A stretch of 64,000 bases of DNA from Euborellia annulipes (GCA_023213315.1 JAKCPI010028549.1:1-64000); one strand, 5' to 3'. Shown: positions 1 to 11,699, counted from the stretch's first letter. Numbers and translations are program-made. Notes: generated by a model not told the origin, from the letters alone.

Positions 1-52
1 CAGACCTTGCGACGGGCCGGCCTGTCCTATTTCTTCAGGTCGCAAAAACGCT
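1..52. repeat. Short GC-rich dispersed repeat, copy 1
   Basis: The segment CAGACCTTGCGACGGGCCG followed by GGTCGCAAAAAC is shared with positions 10766-10812. GCGAC and GTCGC could pair as a short stem in both copies. The family is not recognised. The following 60-245 has no coding support. Confidence 0.5.
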
Positions 53-245
53 TGATAGGGTGGGAGGGAAAAGAGTGAGTGAGGTCTGCCGACCCCGCGT
101 CGCGGGAATGGGGGCGAGGACAGAAGAAGAGGAAGCTTTTATTTGTAACCAACGAAACGTCAGTTTGAGTCCAAAGAAAATCCGTTCTATAAGAATGACT
201 TCGAATGTTGAGAAAAACGTTGGAAATGATTGTAACCACATATAA

Positions 246-831
246 GGTGACTATGTTGATGAATAAAGTTCAGTGAAAAAAAAAAAGTGTTTAGTTAGTC
301 CCGGGGCTAAGAGTAGGGATATTGATATAAATGTCAAACCACATAGTCAAGAATAACGTTCATTAAACTAATATCATTTTATCTGAAGTTTGGTTTTACG
401 GTAATTCTTTTTCACTCTGTTAAAATTTGCTTAACAAAAAAGCTATTTATTCCCTTGCTCATTTAACATCAACCAAACCTAAACACATCCACGAAAGAAT
501 TAAATTATTTTTTATCTCTAATTATACTAAATTGTCAAGATCATGTTTGTATAGATGTATTAAACGAGATATTTTTATTTCCCTTCTAAATGTAAATTAT
601 TTTGACATTTTCTTGGCGTCAAACACATTAATCCTTTAAATAAGCTGTGATTTTGATTCATTTCCTGCTCTTTTAATGGCTTAAAAAGACACCGTGAATT
701 TTGCATGTCTTTTCATTAGATGGACAAGTGATTTAATAATAAAAAAAAAAAAAACGATAAACCTATTCATGAGATCATATGAATAATTTGCTACTATATA
801 AAACGTGTTCATTTATAAAATTTACTGTTAT
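246..831. other. AT-rich sequence, no gene seen
   Basis: Simple AT-rich sequence with A and T runs. A 70-codon frame at 427-639 has AT-driven composition, no recognisable motif and no neighbours, so it is not called. Confidence 0.6.
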
Positions 832-1461
832 AAAAATCTGGTGTGACTGGTCGCACTGTACACAATTTTCTCTTACCATCGGTAATCGAAAGTTGTGTTC
901 TGTGCTTGTCACACCAGATTTTTTGTGACGACATATTTATTTTCCGACAGTACGGTACATTCGATTTTCAAGAGGTAAAATAAGTATGAAAAAATATTTA
1001 TATTTTGTTACCATAGCAATCTTTTCTTCTATTTTTCTATGAAGTACAAGAGTAAAGTGGTCTTCAGAAGATGTCAATAGCAAAATTAGAATATAGATTT
1101 TAAAGAACATCTAAAAAATAATTGATTTTTAAATTTTAATCAAAATCGTTGGAGCGAATTTTGAGAAAATCGAAAAAACTGAAAAACTACATGAGTAAAG
1201 TACTAGTACTCTTTGGCCGATTTTGTTCAAAAGCTTAGTGTCACGTGCCAGGGGGGTACCTAACCTAAATATAAAATTTCAACCTCCTAACTCTTTTCGT
1301 TCTTGAGACACAGACAGACAGATCATGTCGCGAAAACCACTTTTTGGAATCAGGGGACCTCAAAACGTGTATATCCATCAAAATCACGACATCGAATTTT
1401 TGACATTAATCCAATACTTTCTCCATATATTAACATATATAGAGGTAAGAGAAAGTAAAAA
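832..1461 (+). mobile_element. A-family element, full copy (A1)
   Basis: This copy has every part of the family. The 5' hairpin at 832-922 starts AAAAATCTGGTGTGACTGG and closes GTCACACCAGATTTTTT. The body carries TAGTACTCTTTGGCCG, ATATAAAATTTCAACCTCC and CCATGTCGCGAAAACCAC. The 3' hairpin ends GGTAAGAGAAAGTAAAA. No frame encodes a transposase. Neither end shows a clear target duplication, so the superfamily is unresolved. Confidence 0.85.
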
Positions 1462-2094
1462 TATTTATTTTAATATAAATAATGAACCAATCTTGTAACT
1501 TTTACTTTCAAATGCTAAAATCATCGGATATTTTTGAACAAAATATATTTAATTAAAAGCAATTTAATTCTTATTTTCTTCAAAAAAAATTTTATTAAAT
1601 AAAAAAATTCTACCATCATCATAAATTAAGGAATATAAAATTTTTCTATTTATAAATAAGAGATAACTCTGTGTATTTTGATATCTAATTCAAATCCATT
1701 TTTTTTTAATAACTCAATTTTTTATCCGCGTCTAGTTTGAAAACTTATATTAAAATTATTATATTTATAAAAGGGAGGAAAAGAAAAAAATAAAAGAGAA
1801 AAGAGAAGAAAAAAAAAAGAAATCTCTTAAAGAAAACAGAGGAAAAAAAGAATTAAACGTTTTAGTTTTCTTTTAAGGATACCGATAAAAGTTGTTTGAA
1901 GAGTTCAAGTCTTTAGAGATTGAACGAACAATTTCTCAGGCGACCAATCTTAAAGAGAAAAAATTATTATATTTTTTTTTCTTTGCGGTTTTATTCTATT
2001 GATGAAATTTAATTTTTCTAAATATTGATTTAAAAAAAGAATGTGATATTATAAATTTCAAAAATTTTAATTTCTCTTTTCTAATTAAAAAAAA
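1462..2094. other. AT-rich sequence, no gene seen
   Basis: Low-complexity A/T runs with a purine-rich patch at about 1770-1860. No coding or RNA signal seen. Confidence 0.6.
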
Positions 2095-2700
2095 ATATGG
2101 TGTGACTGGTCGCACAGCACACAACTGTACCGTGTCTGTGCTTGTCACACCAGATTTTTTTGTGTCGAGATATATTTAGTTTCCCATAGCAACTTTATTC
2201 CAAACTTGCGTTTTAAATGTTGAATGGTTATTTTTCAAAATTTTAAACTCATTTGAATATTTTATACACAATAGAGAATCCTAAATAAATACAAATTTTC
2301 ATAAGAATTGGAAAAAAATTTTTTAAATGTGTAAAAGGGGGACCGGGACCCCCTTTTGAATTGAAATTTTCATGCAAATCCCCATAGGGATCTAACATTG
2401 GTTCTATGGAAGAAAGCGGAAAATGAATTTGAAATCTGAAATACATCACTAAAGAGTACTTACAAACAATTTCCACGAAAAATTTGATTGATATACTTTT
2501 TAAAGAGCATCTAAAAAATAGTTAATTTATGAATTTTAATCAAAATTTTTGCAACAATGTTTGAGAAAACCGAAAAAAGTACATCAGTAAAGTACTAGTA
2601 CTTTTTGGCCGATTTTGTTCAAAAGCTTTTTTTCATTCCTTGGGGTGGTGCCTAACTTAAATATAAAATTTCAACCCCCTTAGCTCTAAGCACACTACAC
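2095..2700 (+). mobile_element. A-family element, long variant A-B (A2)
   Basis: A shortened 5' hairpin is followed by a central segment absent from the common form, with ATAGAGAATCCTAAATAAAT, GGGACCCCCTTTTGAA and CATGCAAATCCCCATA. It then rejoins the common body at TTAAAGAGCATCTAAAAAAT. The same central segment recurs near 42.7 kb. The 3' hairpin is missing. Confidence 0.75.
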
Positions 2701-3895
2701 ACAGGAAGCCAGTGGCTAGCTCTTTATATATAGTAATGTTATATATTTTTCTTAAAGGAAAAGTAAAAAACCCGATAAAACCCAAATAACAGTGGGTTTC
2801 TTAATTGTAAAACCCAAAAAAACCCAGGGTTTTGCCAACTGTGATTTATAGTGGAATAATTACATTTTTTTTTATTGATATAATATACCTTGAATATAAA
2901 ATACTATTTTTGTCAATGGGAATATTATTTCAACAGATTTGAATTTTGACATCTCACATTTAAAAATAGAATTAAAGATGCAAAAATTTTTTTTTAAATA
3001 TAAACTATTAATACTAAAAATATAAAATTTTGCATTTAAATAAAATCTTATCAAAATTTTAGTCATAAAATGTAATCATAATAAAAGTAGATAATTTTAT
3101 AAAATTTATATTTGATTTCATATATATTAATCCACAAAGATTAAAATTAAATAATGATAATTTATTCATTTAAAATAATATATCTGATTTTGTGACCGAC
3201 ACATATTTGATTTATCAAACTTTTTTTTTTTTTTTAATTAGAAAAAAAAAAACATTGAAAATATTATTTAACTAATAACATAATAATGGAATAATATTTC
3301 GCACGAATATGCAAAATAAATTTTTCAAATTTTTACTAATGGAAAAAATAACAGAGATATTGGAAATATTTAATTTAAAACAAAAATGTTGGATTTGACT
3401 ATAAAATAAATGTACTGTATGTTGAAATTATATATTAAATGTTCTATTTATTAATTTCATATTTCATTAACAGATGCAGAAATGAAAAGTTAAAATAAAA
3501 CAAAAAAATAAAAAATAAAAAAGTAAAAAGAACGACGGTCATATTTTGTTGAATAATATAATTTTATTATTTTTTTATTAGAAAAAAAAAAAAAATTCAA
3601 CTAGGTCTATTTAAAAAATTGTGTTAAAAGAATTTCGTCCACGGGTGAATGATTTTTTTTTATAGAGAGATTACGGCCAGACAATATCGAAACTTAGTAA
3701 CAATAGCTACGGATTTGTGTTGGAAATACAAAATAAATAAAATAAAATGTGAGAGACAAAACACCTCATTTTTTGGACTCTGCGTAAAAATTTGTTTGTG
3801 AAGTCAAATTTGCCCTTGGTATAATCGCAAAAAATCAAAAAATACTGCAAGTTATTATTTGAAAATATATTCAGTTGCATTAATTAAAAAAAAAT
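2701..3895. other. AT-rich sequence with a repeated AACCC patch
   Basis: At 2765-2835 there are several AAACCCAAA and AAACCCAGGG blocks, perhaps a decayed element end. The rest to 3895 is A/T-rich with long homopolymers. No gene seen. Confidence 0.5.
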
Positions 3896-4128
3896 GGGTG
3901 CATAAGGTCCGAAGACCTATAATGACCAGTGGTCACATGCAGCCAGGAAGAAAATAAAAACAAAAGGAGAAGCATAAAACGGGAACTCAACTGCGTTAAC
4001 TGAGAAGATGCCTGTTGAGGTTAGACTTGAAAGTCTGAAGATTGTAGGTTTTGGGGAAGATAGACGCAGGGAGCTTGTTCAAATCAAGGGAGGTCATGGG
4101 GACAAAGGAAATATGGAAGAATGGAATA
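3896..4128 (-). pseudogene. 3' end of a non-LTR retrotransposon (RT C-terminus plus 3' UTR)
   Basis: Read on the minus strand, 4128 to 3996 gives an open frame ending in LDLNKLPASIFPKTYN, then LQTFKSNLNRHLLS and a stop at 3996-3998. This resembles the stretch after the reverse transcriptase domain of many jockey/CR1-like LINE ORF2 proteins, where a W/L-N-x-LP motif precedes S-x-x-F-K-x-x-L. The following 3' UTR has GGTCTTCGGACCTTATGCAC and ends in a T/A-rich tail at about 3890. The upstream part is cut off at the AT microsatellite, so only a 5'-truncated copy remains. The LINE clade cannot be fixed from this. Confidence 0.6.
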
Positions 4129-4134
4129 TATAAT

Positions 4135-4136
<2 letters not shown>

Positions 4137-4168
<32 letters not shown>
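4137..4168. repeat. (AT)n microsatellite
   Basis: An uninterrupted run of AT dinucleotides of about 30 bases abuts the truncated LINE end. Confidence 0.95.
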
Positions 4169-4170
<2 letters not shown>

Positions 4171-4321
4171 TAATAACGGTTATCGTAAAAGACTGTGTGG
4201 ATGTGTGTGTGAGAGTGTATGGGAAAAAAGTGTGAGTGTTAAAAAAAAATGATATGTAGGATAAATAAATAACCAAAAAACAGAAAAACTTCATAAAAAA
4301 TGAATCTTTAGAAAATAAAAA

Positions 4322-4953
4322 AATTTGGTGTGACTGTCGCACAGCACACAACTTTCTCTTACCTTCGCTAATCGAAAGTTGTGTTCTGTGCTTGTCACAC
4401 CAGATTTTTTGTGTCGACATGTATTTAATTTCCCACAGAACGGTACATTCGATTTTCAAGATGTAAAATTTATATGTGAAAATATTTATATATTGTTACC
4501 ATGGTAACCATTTCTCCTATCTTTTCTATGGAGTACAAGAGTAAAGTGGTCTTCAGAAGAAGGCAAAATGAGAATCTAAAAAATAATTGATTTTTGAATT
4601 TAAAAAAAAAAATCGTTGGAGCGAATTTTGAGAAAATCGAAAAAAAAACTGAAAAAGTGCATTAGTAAACTACTAGTACTCTTTGGCCAATTTTGTTCAA
4701 AAGCTCCGTATCAGGTGCCATGGGGGTGCCTAACTTAAATATAAAATTTCAACCTCCTAGCTCTTTTCGTTCTTGAGATATTTTGTTCATAGACACACAG
4801 ACAGACCATGTCGCGAAAACCACTTTTTTGGATTCAGGGGACCTCAAAACGTGTATATCCGTCAAAATCTCGACATCGAATTTTTGACATGAAACCAATA
4901 CTTTCTCTCTCTATATATTAACATATGTATAGAGAGGTAAGAGAAAGTAAAAA
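4322..4953 (+). mobile_element. A-family element, full copy (A3)
   Basis: Complete order: 5' hairpin (4325-4406), body, 3' hairpin ending GGTAAGAGAAAGTAAAA. The body keeps TTACCATGGTAACCATTTCT and the CAGACCATGTCGCGAAAACC block. A 121-codon minus-strand frame (4094-4459) runs across the hairpin and is not a gene. Confidence 0.85.
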
Positions 4954-5150
4954 TCAAAGGTATTAAATTTTTTATTTTAAAAAACTATGTGTAGTTGCGT
5001 GTAATTGAGTTTATAGACGTTCAAAAACGGGAAATAATCCCTAAAATATGACCGAGCAATTTAAAACAATATTTGGCCCCACCCAGTAGATGAAAATTTT
5101 TAGAATAAACATGAACTTTTTTGAACGGTACGGTAGTTTTATTTTCATTA

Positions 5151-5339
5151 GGTTCATTTAGCAAGTAAAGGAAGAAAATTTTCTTTTTTTATTATTATGC
5201 TACTTATATCATTTCTAATATTTTTATTTCTGTCATGGCATATATGAACAATTGAGTCCAAGTTCATATATGCATGGCAGAATTAGAAATATAATTAAAA
5301 AAAAAAATTTTCTTGCGTTACTATTGGGCCAAATGAACC
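5151..5339. mobile_element. Palindromic MITE with TA target duplication
   Basis: Arms begin GGTTCATTTAGC on the left and end GGCCAAATGAACC on the right. Inner parts also pair (GAAAATTTTCTT with AAAAATTTTCTTGC, and GCATATATGAAC with GTTCATATATGC). TA flanks it at 5149-5150 and 5340-5341, as expected for a Tc1/mariner-type non-autonomous element. Confidence 0.65.
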
Positions 5340-5341
5340 TA

Positions 5342-5985
5342 TTCCTCATTGACAGACTATTGGTATTACATTAAAAGAGTAAACTTTGGCACCCAATTTT
5401 CCTTTCTAAAATTTTTCCTTATGATAATCCAATACAATTCTAAAAAATAAGATAATATACAATTTTGTCTGGTCCATCCTTCATTCCCTTCTTAAAATTT
5501 TCCATCTTTGTCTTTTGATAAATTTTATATACTCTTCTTATTAATTGACTAAGCCTATTTAATTAAAGTTTGAAAACCGCAAAGAGAAAAATAATTCCGT
5601 TTGAATTTGTAATAATAAATGAAAAAAAAAAATTCCAAAATGAAATAATAGATATTCATATAATCATATAGAATTTTTTCGACTGTCATTCATTAAAATT
5701 AATTTTTTTTTCTCATGTTTTGTTTCTATTTGATTATATGAATAATGATAAACATGACCTGTCATGTCAGTCAGTTGGTTTTTTTTTTTTTTTTTTTATT
5801 CCCTGCCTCTGGCTGGAATCCTAATGACATATTTTACCATTCCAAAAAATTATTCACTAGGTGAGGGTTGGAGAAAAATAAAGAGTTAAATGTCAACTTG
5901 AATAAATAAATCCATCTCGAATGACAAGTTTGACGGGCTCTACCTTGACACATGAGGGTGACAAGATGCAATACGGTGACTGTAA
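5342..5985. other. AT-rich sequence, no gene seen
   Basis: Mostly A/T-rich. A T-run of about 18 at 5780-5797 looks like a retroposon tail, but no head is recognisable. Confidence 0.5.
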
Positions 5986-6440
5986 GATAACGGCCGCGAC
6001 GCCGGCCTCCGCCGCCGCCGTTCGCCATGCTCTTCCTACTCCTTCCACGAATAATAGTTTATACAATTAATATTCAAATTTTAATATTTATTATTTCGTC
6101 ACCGGGTTCACCGAAATCACCGTCGAGTTAAGTCAAGCGGCACGCGGGCGACGCCGTCGGCGGTCCATCGCACACTGGCGCGGCGACGCGACGTTCTGCG
6201 CCCGCCGCGTGCGCTGCGCGCTTGGTTGATGGTCCGATGTAGAGGGGGTAACACCCCTTAGACTCCATGCAGCCTGCAGCGGCCCTTCGAGGATTGCTCC
6301 AACCCCACACCCACCACCCTTGGGGATTAACTAGTTGAATGCTCGGCTACGAAACACCTTAGAAAAAGCCTAATTGACGCCTAGGGAGGGGAGGCCTTGG
6401 CCAGTGCATAACCACAACCGACTTGGGGTAGGGGCACAAA
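5986..6440. other. GC- and CpG-rich island of unknown nature
   Basis: 5990-6025 and 6125-6225 are dense in CG dinucleotides (for example GGCGCGGCGACGCGACG), in sharp contrast to the flanks. It continues to about 6440 with CAGCGGCCCTTCGAGG and CTTGGGGTAGGGGC. A 60-codon minus-strand frame is Ala/Arg/Pro-rich and unrecognised. It could be a promoter CpG island, a LINE 5' UTR or a young insertion. I cannot choose between these. Confidence 0.4.
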
Positions 6441-6765
6441 CCCCCTCTCTGACATGACTCACTCTATCGTCTCTTTGTGCTAACTACTGATGAGTCTATA
6501 TATTTTGTTCTAGCATCGACGGCTATTAAGGATATAGTGTAGAGTGTGCGAATTTTATTGAGGGGTAAAAGTTTAATGGAAGGAAGGGAGGAAGTTTATT
6601 TACAGACAAATATCAGTGTTTGACGAAGATAATCTAAAATGAAGAAACTTTTTGCAACATACAAATTCTGAAATTTTAGCACTTTATAAGAAGGTTATTA
6701 TATTTTATTAATTAAGCAAGTAAATATAACAGATAAGGAAGCAAAATATTTGTTCTAAATTTGTA

Positions 6766-7165
6766 AAAATCTGGTGTGACTGGCCGCATAGCACACAACT
6801 TTCTCTTAAGTTCGGTTCTGTACTTGTCAATTGGTCTTCAAACAATTTTGAGATCAAAATGAGAATATACATTTTAGAGAGCATCCAAAAAATAAATGAT
6901 TTAATCAAAATTGTTGGAGTTTTTTGAGAAAATCGAAAAAAACCTTAAAAGTACTAGTACATTTTGGCCTATTTTATTTTCCCGCCTCAATGGGGTACCT
7001 AACTTAAATATAAAATTTCAACCTCTTAGCTCTTTCCTTCTTACTTTACTTACTGTGTAAACACACACACAGACCATTTTGCGGGACTCACTTTTTTGAA
7101 TTCAGAGGACCACAAAACGTGACGTATATATCCATCAAAATTTCAGTATCGAACTCTTGACATTA
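6766..7165 (+). mobile_element. A-family element, internally deleted (A4)
   Basis: The first half of the 5' hairpin (TCTGGTGTGACTGGCCGCA) jumps directly to the middle of the body at GGTCTTCAAACAATTTTGAG. It then runs to the GACATTATACTTTCTTC region, where the 3' hairpin is interrupted by the next element. Confidence 0.75.
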
Positions 7166-7172
7166 TACTTTC

Positions 7173-7324
7173 TTCAATTATAACTTGAAAGGGTGGCACG
7201 TCTTACTGTTGGTCGGTAGGTGTATATTGAAATAAAATAACTTTCAATTATAATATCAGCCCAACTATAAAAAAATGAAAAAAGAAAAAAACAGAAGGCC
7301 ACGGCTGTTCAAGTTATAATTGAA
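7173..7324. mobile_element. Small inverted-repeat element inside A4
   Basis: TTCAATTATAACTTGAA at 7173-7189 is repeated in inverted orientation at 7308-7324. A-family sequence (ATACTTTCTCTTTATATAGG) resumes about 30 bases downstream, so it looks like an insertion. Confidence 0.5.
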
Positions 7325-7564
7325 AAACCTCCGTCCCAGAATCTTCATTAAATTATACTTTCTCTTTATATAGGCCTATATTAGGAATACACAAAAATTA
7401 TTTTCCTTTGACTGAAAGTCCTGCAGAAAATTTCTATTAACACGTTAATATATTATTTCGTTAGCTTTAATGTTTTCGACAATTTCATTCTGTAATCTTG
7501 TTTATTTTTTATAACACGACCTTTTTTTGGTGGGGGGGGCGCCTATCAGTCTAGTTACACCTCT

Positions 7565-7867
7565 GGATACCCGAGTGAAAATGATTAAAATGATCGAGGG
7601 ATCCACACGCCCGCAGCAGGTCTGCATAGTGAACCTTTAGGGACACACCAGGGATACACACGTCCACACCAGGGACTCACACGCCCGCACCTGGGACACA
7701 CACAGTAAATCGAAAGTGACCAGAAGAAAAATGTGTTCCTGGTGCGGGCGTGTGTATCCCTGTGTGTACCTGGTGTGGACGTGTGTAGGTCCCTAAAGGT
7801 TCACTATGCAGACCTGCTGCGGGCGTGTGGCTCCCTCCATCATTTTAATCATTTTCACTCGGGTATA
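7565..7867. repeat. Foldback hairpin with GC-rich arms of about 130 bp
   Basis: Left arm from ATACCCGAGTGAAAATGATT (about 7568) pairs with a right arm ending at CACTCGGGTAT (7867), around a loop at about 7703-7735. Inside the arms, short direct units of the form CAGGGAYWCACACGYCC recur. No target duplication is clear and no frame is coding. Confidence 0.75.
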
Positions 7868-7869
7868 TA

Positions 7870-7935
7870 AATAAATAAATTGAACTGCCTCGGGTCCGGA
7901 CTCACTCACCTTAGCTTTTATTTTATCCTTTTTAA
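7870..7935 (-). mobile_element. Fragment related to SINE family S2
   Basis: The phrase GAACTGCCTCGGGTCCGGA resembles the box-B side of the S2 SINE at 19.2 kb (GGACTGCCTGGGGTCCGAAC). No head or tail survives. Confidence 0.35.
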
Positions 7936-8763
7936 CATTTGTCAACATCTCTAACCTCTCGGCCACAAAGGGGGGGGGGGGAGAACAAAAAATATATCTT
8001 TACTGGCATCTCTTTCCAACAATTAATTTATAAATTACATAATAAAATTCAGTAAAAATAAAATGAAGTAAGGATTTTGCATCCAATTTTCGTTAAGGCT
8101 CGGTTGTAGATTCCTTTGTTCTGTAAACGCATAATCCCATTATTTGTGTGTCGTTGATGGTATCTTTTCATTATAATTCTTTCCAACAAACGAGAAAATT
8201 TTTTGACTTAGAGTCAGAACCTTATCGTAAAAGGCATTACATTAAATTGTAATAAACTAAAGTTTTTATTAACTTCATTACATCAATAATGCATACTCAA
8301 AGACATTCTGTTCATACAAATATCAAATAATTAGGCTCTTTTAATTTTGTTTTTAGAATAACTTACTCTAAAAGGCCATGTTAAAATTTTATATCAGTTC
8401 AATGACTAAATAAAGTTGAAAGAAGGGTAGCACTTTTCGGATATATTGCAGGAGAGGAATCAGGGCACCCGGATTAGCTTGGGATTAACTACCTGACTCG
8501 GCTCACTTGATTAACAAGTTCCTTTTAGATATAAATTTTCTAAAAGATAGAGTAGCATGATAATCGCACTATTTTTAAATTCGTTAATTATCGACAGTGA
8601 AAGAGGGAAAATCTAAAGTTGTTCGTGTGCATTTGATCTTGTGGTAATTATCTAACTGTAAGTAATAAATAAAACTGGGTCTTGTATAGTGGCAGAAGTC
8701 TCGCTTCTTGTTCTAGATTTCCGAGATTTTTTTTTAAAGGTTTCTGTCTACTATATTAAAATA
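7936..8763. other. AT-rich sequence, no gene seen
   Basis: A G-run at 7970-7981, then ordinary AT-rich DNA. Nothing coding or structured was found. Confidence 0.55.
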
Positions 8764-8850
8764 AAAATCTGGTGTGATTGGTCGCAAGCACACAATTTTC
8801 TCTTACCTTTGATAATGAAAGTTGTGTTCTGTGCTTATCTCACCAGATTT
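8764..8850 (+). repeat. A-family 5' hairpin abutting the 3' end of A5
   Basis: A complete hairpin (AAAATCTGGTGTGATTGG to TCTCACCAGATTTTTT) directly joins the 3' terminus of the following inverted element, so that element has a hairpin at both ends. Confidence 0.8.
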
Positions 8851-9438
8851 TTTTACTTTCACTTACCTCTATATATGTTAATATATATAGAGAGAAAGTA
8901 TTGGTTTCATGTCAAAAATTCGATGTCGAGATTTTGACAGATATACACGTTTTGAGGTCCCCTGAATCCAAAAAAGTGGTTTTCACGATATGGTCTGTCT
9001 GTGTGTCTGTGAACAAAATATCTCAAGAACGAAAAGACCTAGGAAGTTGAAATTTTATATTTAAGTTAGGCACCTAGATGGGACGTGACACGAAGCTTTT
9101 GAACAAAATCGACCAAAGAGTACTAATACTTTACTGATGCACTTTTTCAGTTTTTTTCGATTTTCTCTAAATTCGCTCCAACTTTTTTTAATTCATAAAT
9201 CAAGTATTTTTTAGATGCTCTTTAAAATGTATATTCTCATTTTGTCATTAAAATCTTCTAAATACCACTTTACTCTTGTACTTTTTAGAAAATATAGGAG
9301 AAATGGTTGCCATGGTAACAATATATAAATATTTTGACATATAAATTTTACATCTTGAAAATCGAATGTACCGTACTGTAGGAAATTAAATAAATGTCGA
9401 CACAAAAAATCTGGTGTGCTTATCTCACCAGATTTTTT
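8851..9438 (-). mobile_element. A-family element, inverted copy (A5)
   Basis: Starts with the 3' hairpin (ACTTTCACTTACCTC to GAGAGAAAGTATTGG) and runs backwards through the body to a short 5' hairpin at 9405-9438. Two overlapping + strand frames of 82 and 90 codons at 8689-9050 are fortuitous readings of it. Confidence 0.85.
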
Positions 9439-9439
9439 A

Positions 9440-9590
9440 CTTTTTGGTATGTAGTTTCCGAAAAACAGAAAAATATTTATATTTTATCAAAACCTCGACA
9501 TCGAATTTTGAACATAATACCGTATATACTTTCTATATATCAGATACATTAACATATAAGTATGTAGGTAAGAGAAAGTAAAATTTACAG
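9440..9590 (+). mobile_element. A-family fragment with internal deletion (A6)
   Basis: GTAGTTTCCGAAAAACAG joins TATTTATATTTTATCAAAACC and then the 3' hairpin ending GGTAAGAGAAAGTAAAA, so most of the body is missing. Confidence 0.7.
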
Positions 9591-10302
9591 CCGAGAAAAT
9601 AAATAATTTTTTTACCATTTGGCCTTAATGATTAGATCTTCTTTATCTCTAAATAATCCTTATTGCTAATATCACTTAAAACTTATTACTTTTTTTTCTC
9701 CTCTTAATACATTTTGCTAACTCGAACATCTTAGATAAAGGAACTGACTTTTGATAGATCGAATAGTTGAAATTTTTGTCCTATTTGTATTTCAATGCCT
9801 GAAAGCACCTCCGGTAAACACTCGCTTAGATTGATAGGTCAAATTTGGTTAAATAAATATATTTTCTTTTCATATTTTTTGCTTAATTTGTAGGTTTATT
9901 TAAAAAATGATAATTATAATAATCTGTTTAAATGTATAAGCTTATATATTTATTTTTATGTTGAAGGTCCTATATGAAATTAATTTACTCTGATCATTTT
10001 TTCGCTTTAAATTTATAAATAATTAATTATTTGTTTAAATATTTGTTTAATAACTCTGTATATTGTTATTAATATTTATTTAACGTTGAAAAAGTTTATC
10101 ATTTTTCAAGTATTTTTTTTTTTTTTTAATATTCAAATGGAAAAATATTTTTATTTTGAAGGAAACATTCATTTCAACAAATAGATGATTGTACAATATA
10201 AATTACTCTCCCTTGACTCGAACATGGATCTTTCAATTCTCAAGATAAAGAGCACATACTTAATTTAAGGTTGAAAAAAGTTTCATTTATTATTATTTCA
10301 TT
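9591..10302. other. AT-rich sequence, no gene seen
   Basis: Low-complexity AT-rich DNA with no recognisable repeat or gene. Confidence 0.6.
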
Positions 10303-10310
10303 CAATAATC

Positions 10311-10501
10311 CAGGGCCGGAACTAGGATTTTTTTAGAGGGGGGTGGGCAAAATTTAATTTTCCGCCTTCTCCTTAAAATTTTCTATACAAAATTCATATC
10401 ATTTTACCTTTTTTTTTAGTAAATCTTTCTTTAATTGCCGCCCCCTGATATCTGCCGCCCGGAGCACAAGCACCCAGTCCCCCCCCCTAGATCCGGCCCT
10501 G
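10311..10501. mobile_element. hAT-type MITE, copy 1
   Basis: Terminal inverted repeats CAGGGCCGGAACTAGG and CCTAGATCCGGCCCTG. A perfect 8-bp duplication, CAATAATC, lies at 10303-10310 and 10502-10509. An inverted copy at 38.1 kb has a different perfect 8-bp duplication. Eight-base duplications are typical of hAT transposition. No coding content. Confidence 0.9.
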
Positions 10502-10639
10502 CAATAATCTAACGTTATTTTATTTTTTCTTTAAATATTTATCTGAGGTCATTCAGACTATTTGAAATATTTGGTCGTCAAAATTCTGGAACTCTTTTGA
10601 TAGAGGGTTATTGTTACCATAAGAAAAATTGATTTTTAT

Positions 10640-10870
10640 TGATACACTTGCTCAGGGGCCCACATCTTGTGGGTACGTGGATGGCGACTACGAGCTGCCC
10701 TAGCTAGGACTGGCAGTACCTCTTTTCTTTTCATGCCAGTCTCTTCTATATTTTCAACAGTCGTCAGACCGTGCGACGGGCCGTCTGTTTTATTCATTAC
10801 GGTCGCAAAAACCTTCATCCGCCGAACATTGGGCTTCTGGATCCCTCGATCATTTTTATTCGGGATCTTC
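10640..10870. other. GC-richer segment including short repeat copy 2
   Basis: 10766-10812 matches the first 52 bases of the window (CAGACCGTGCGACGGGCCG, then ACGGTCGCAAAAAC). The surrounding sequence has mixed composition, with two 60-68 codon frames on opposite strands and no recognisable protein. Confidence 0.4.
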
Positions 10871-11273
10871 TAATAATTTTCCGTATAAAACTCTTCTTTA
10901 AATTGATTGATTAATTGAAATTAACGCTTTTTCGATGCCATCCCATCCTCAGAGCTACAAAATATATATTAATTTTGACACAATTTCAATGCATTTATAA
11001 GTATTAATTATATTAAGGTGTATATTACATATCCGACTGGCAATACAGGAAGTGTGTTTTATTAATTTTAACAGCAACGCTGTGTATTTGTAGTCTGCTG
11101 CCTTAGTCCTGGATTCGAAACGTTGGCCTTGAAGCCGGTTTATTTGAATAAAACCAAATTGGGAACGCACATTCTTTTTTCTTCTGACTTCATTTCTATT
11201 TAAAAAATTATCACCACTAGATGTGATGTGAAGGAAAGCAGTCAGGAAGAACGCCATCTATTGAATAGACTTC

Positions 11274-11320
11274 TTTAACAAAACGTTTCGGCCTAATTTA
11301 TTATGCCATCTTCAGCTCTC
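11274..11320 (-). ncRNA. Hammerhead-like motif H1
   Basis: On the minus strand: CTGAAGA, extra T, GGC stem-loop GCC, then GAAACGTT. The flanks pair only weakly, so this copy is probably decayed. A CGAAACGTTGG half-motif lies nearby at 11112-11123. Confidence 0.45.
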
Positions 11321-11699
11321 TCGGAGACTTTTGAAAATAGAGTTATTACAAAGATATTATTCACAAATGAATAATAATGCTTTTATGTGATAACAATGTA
11401 ATTTATGTATATAAATTATACGTATGATGTAATAGAGCCTGAAGAAAATTTCGAAATGTCCACGTCACATTTCGTCACAGCTCACATTTTTCATCATAAA
11501 TATTTTTTTTTTCCTCTCTAAAACGTTTAAAGAAATTGACTAATGAAGGAAATGAAAATATTTTTCGCTTACCTTTTATTTTTCTATTTATTTCGTGAAT
11601 TGAAAATTAAACTAATTAATCATGAATGGATGGTTAAAAAAAAATAATTTCCCTAATTCCTTTAATTAAATTTCTAAATAAAATATAAAATCAAATTTA

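Noticed and set aside
4094..4459. The longest frame (121 codons, minus strand) as a gene
   Set aside because: It runs through an AT microsatellite and the A-family hairpin. Its composition is low-complexity.
10955..11257. A 100-codon minus-strand frame as a gene
   Set aside because: No recognisable domain, no splice or promoter context, and it overlaps a decayed CGAAACGTTGG repeat region.
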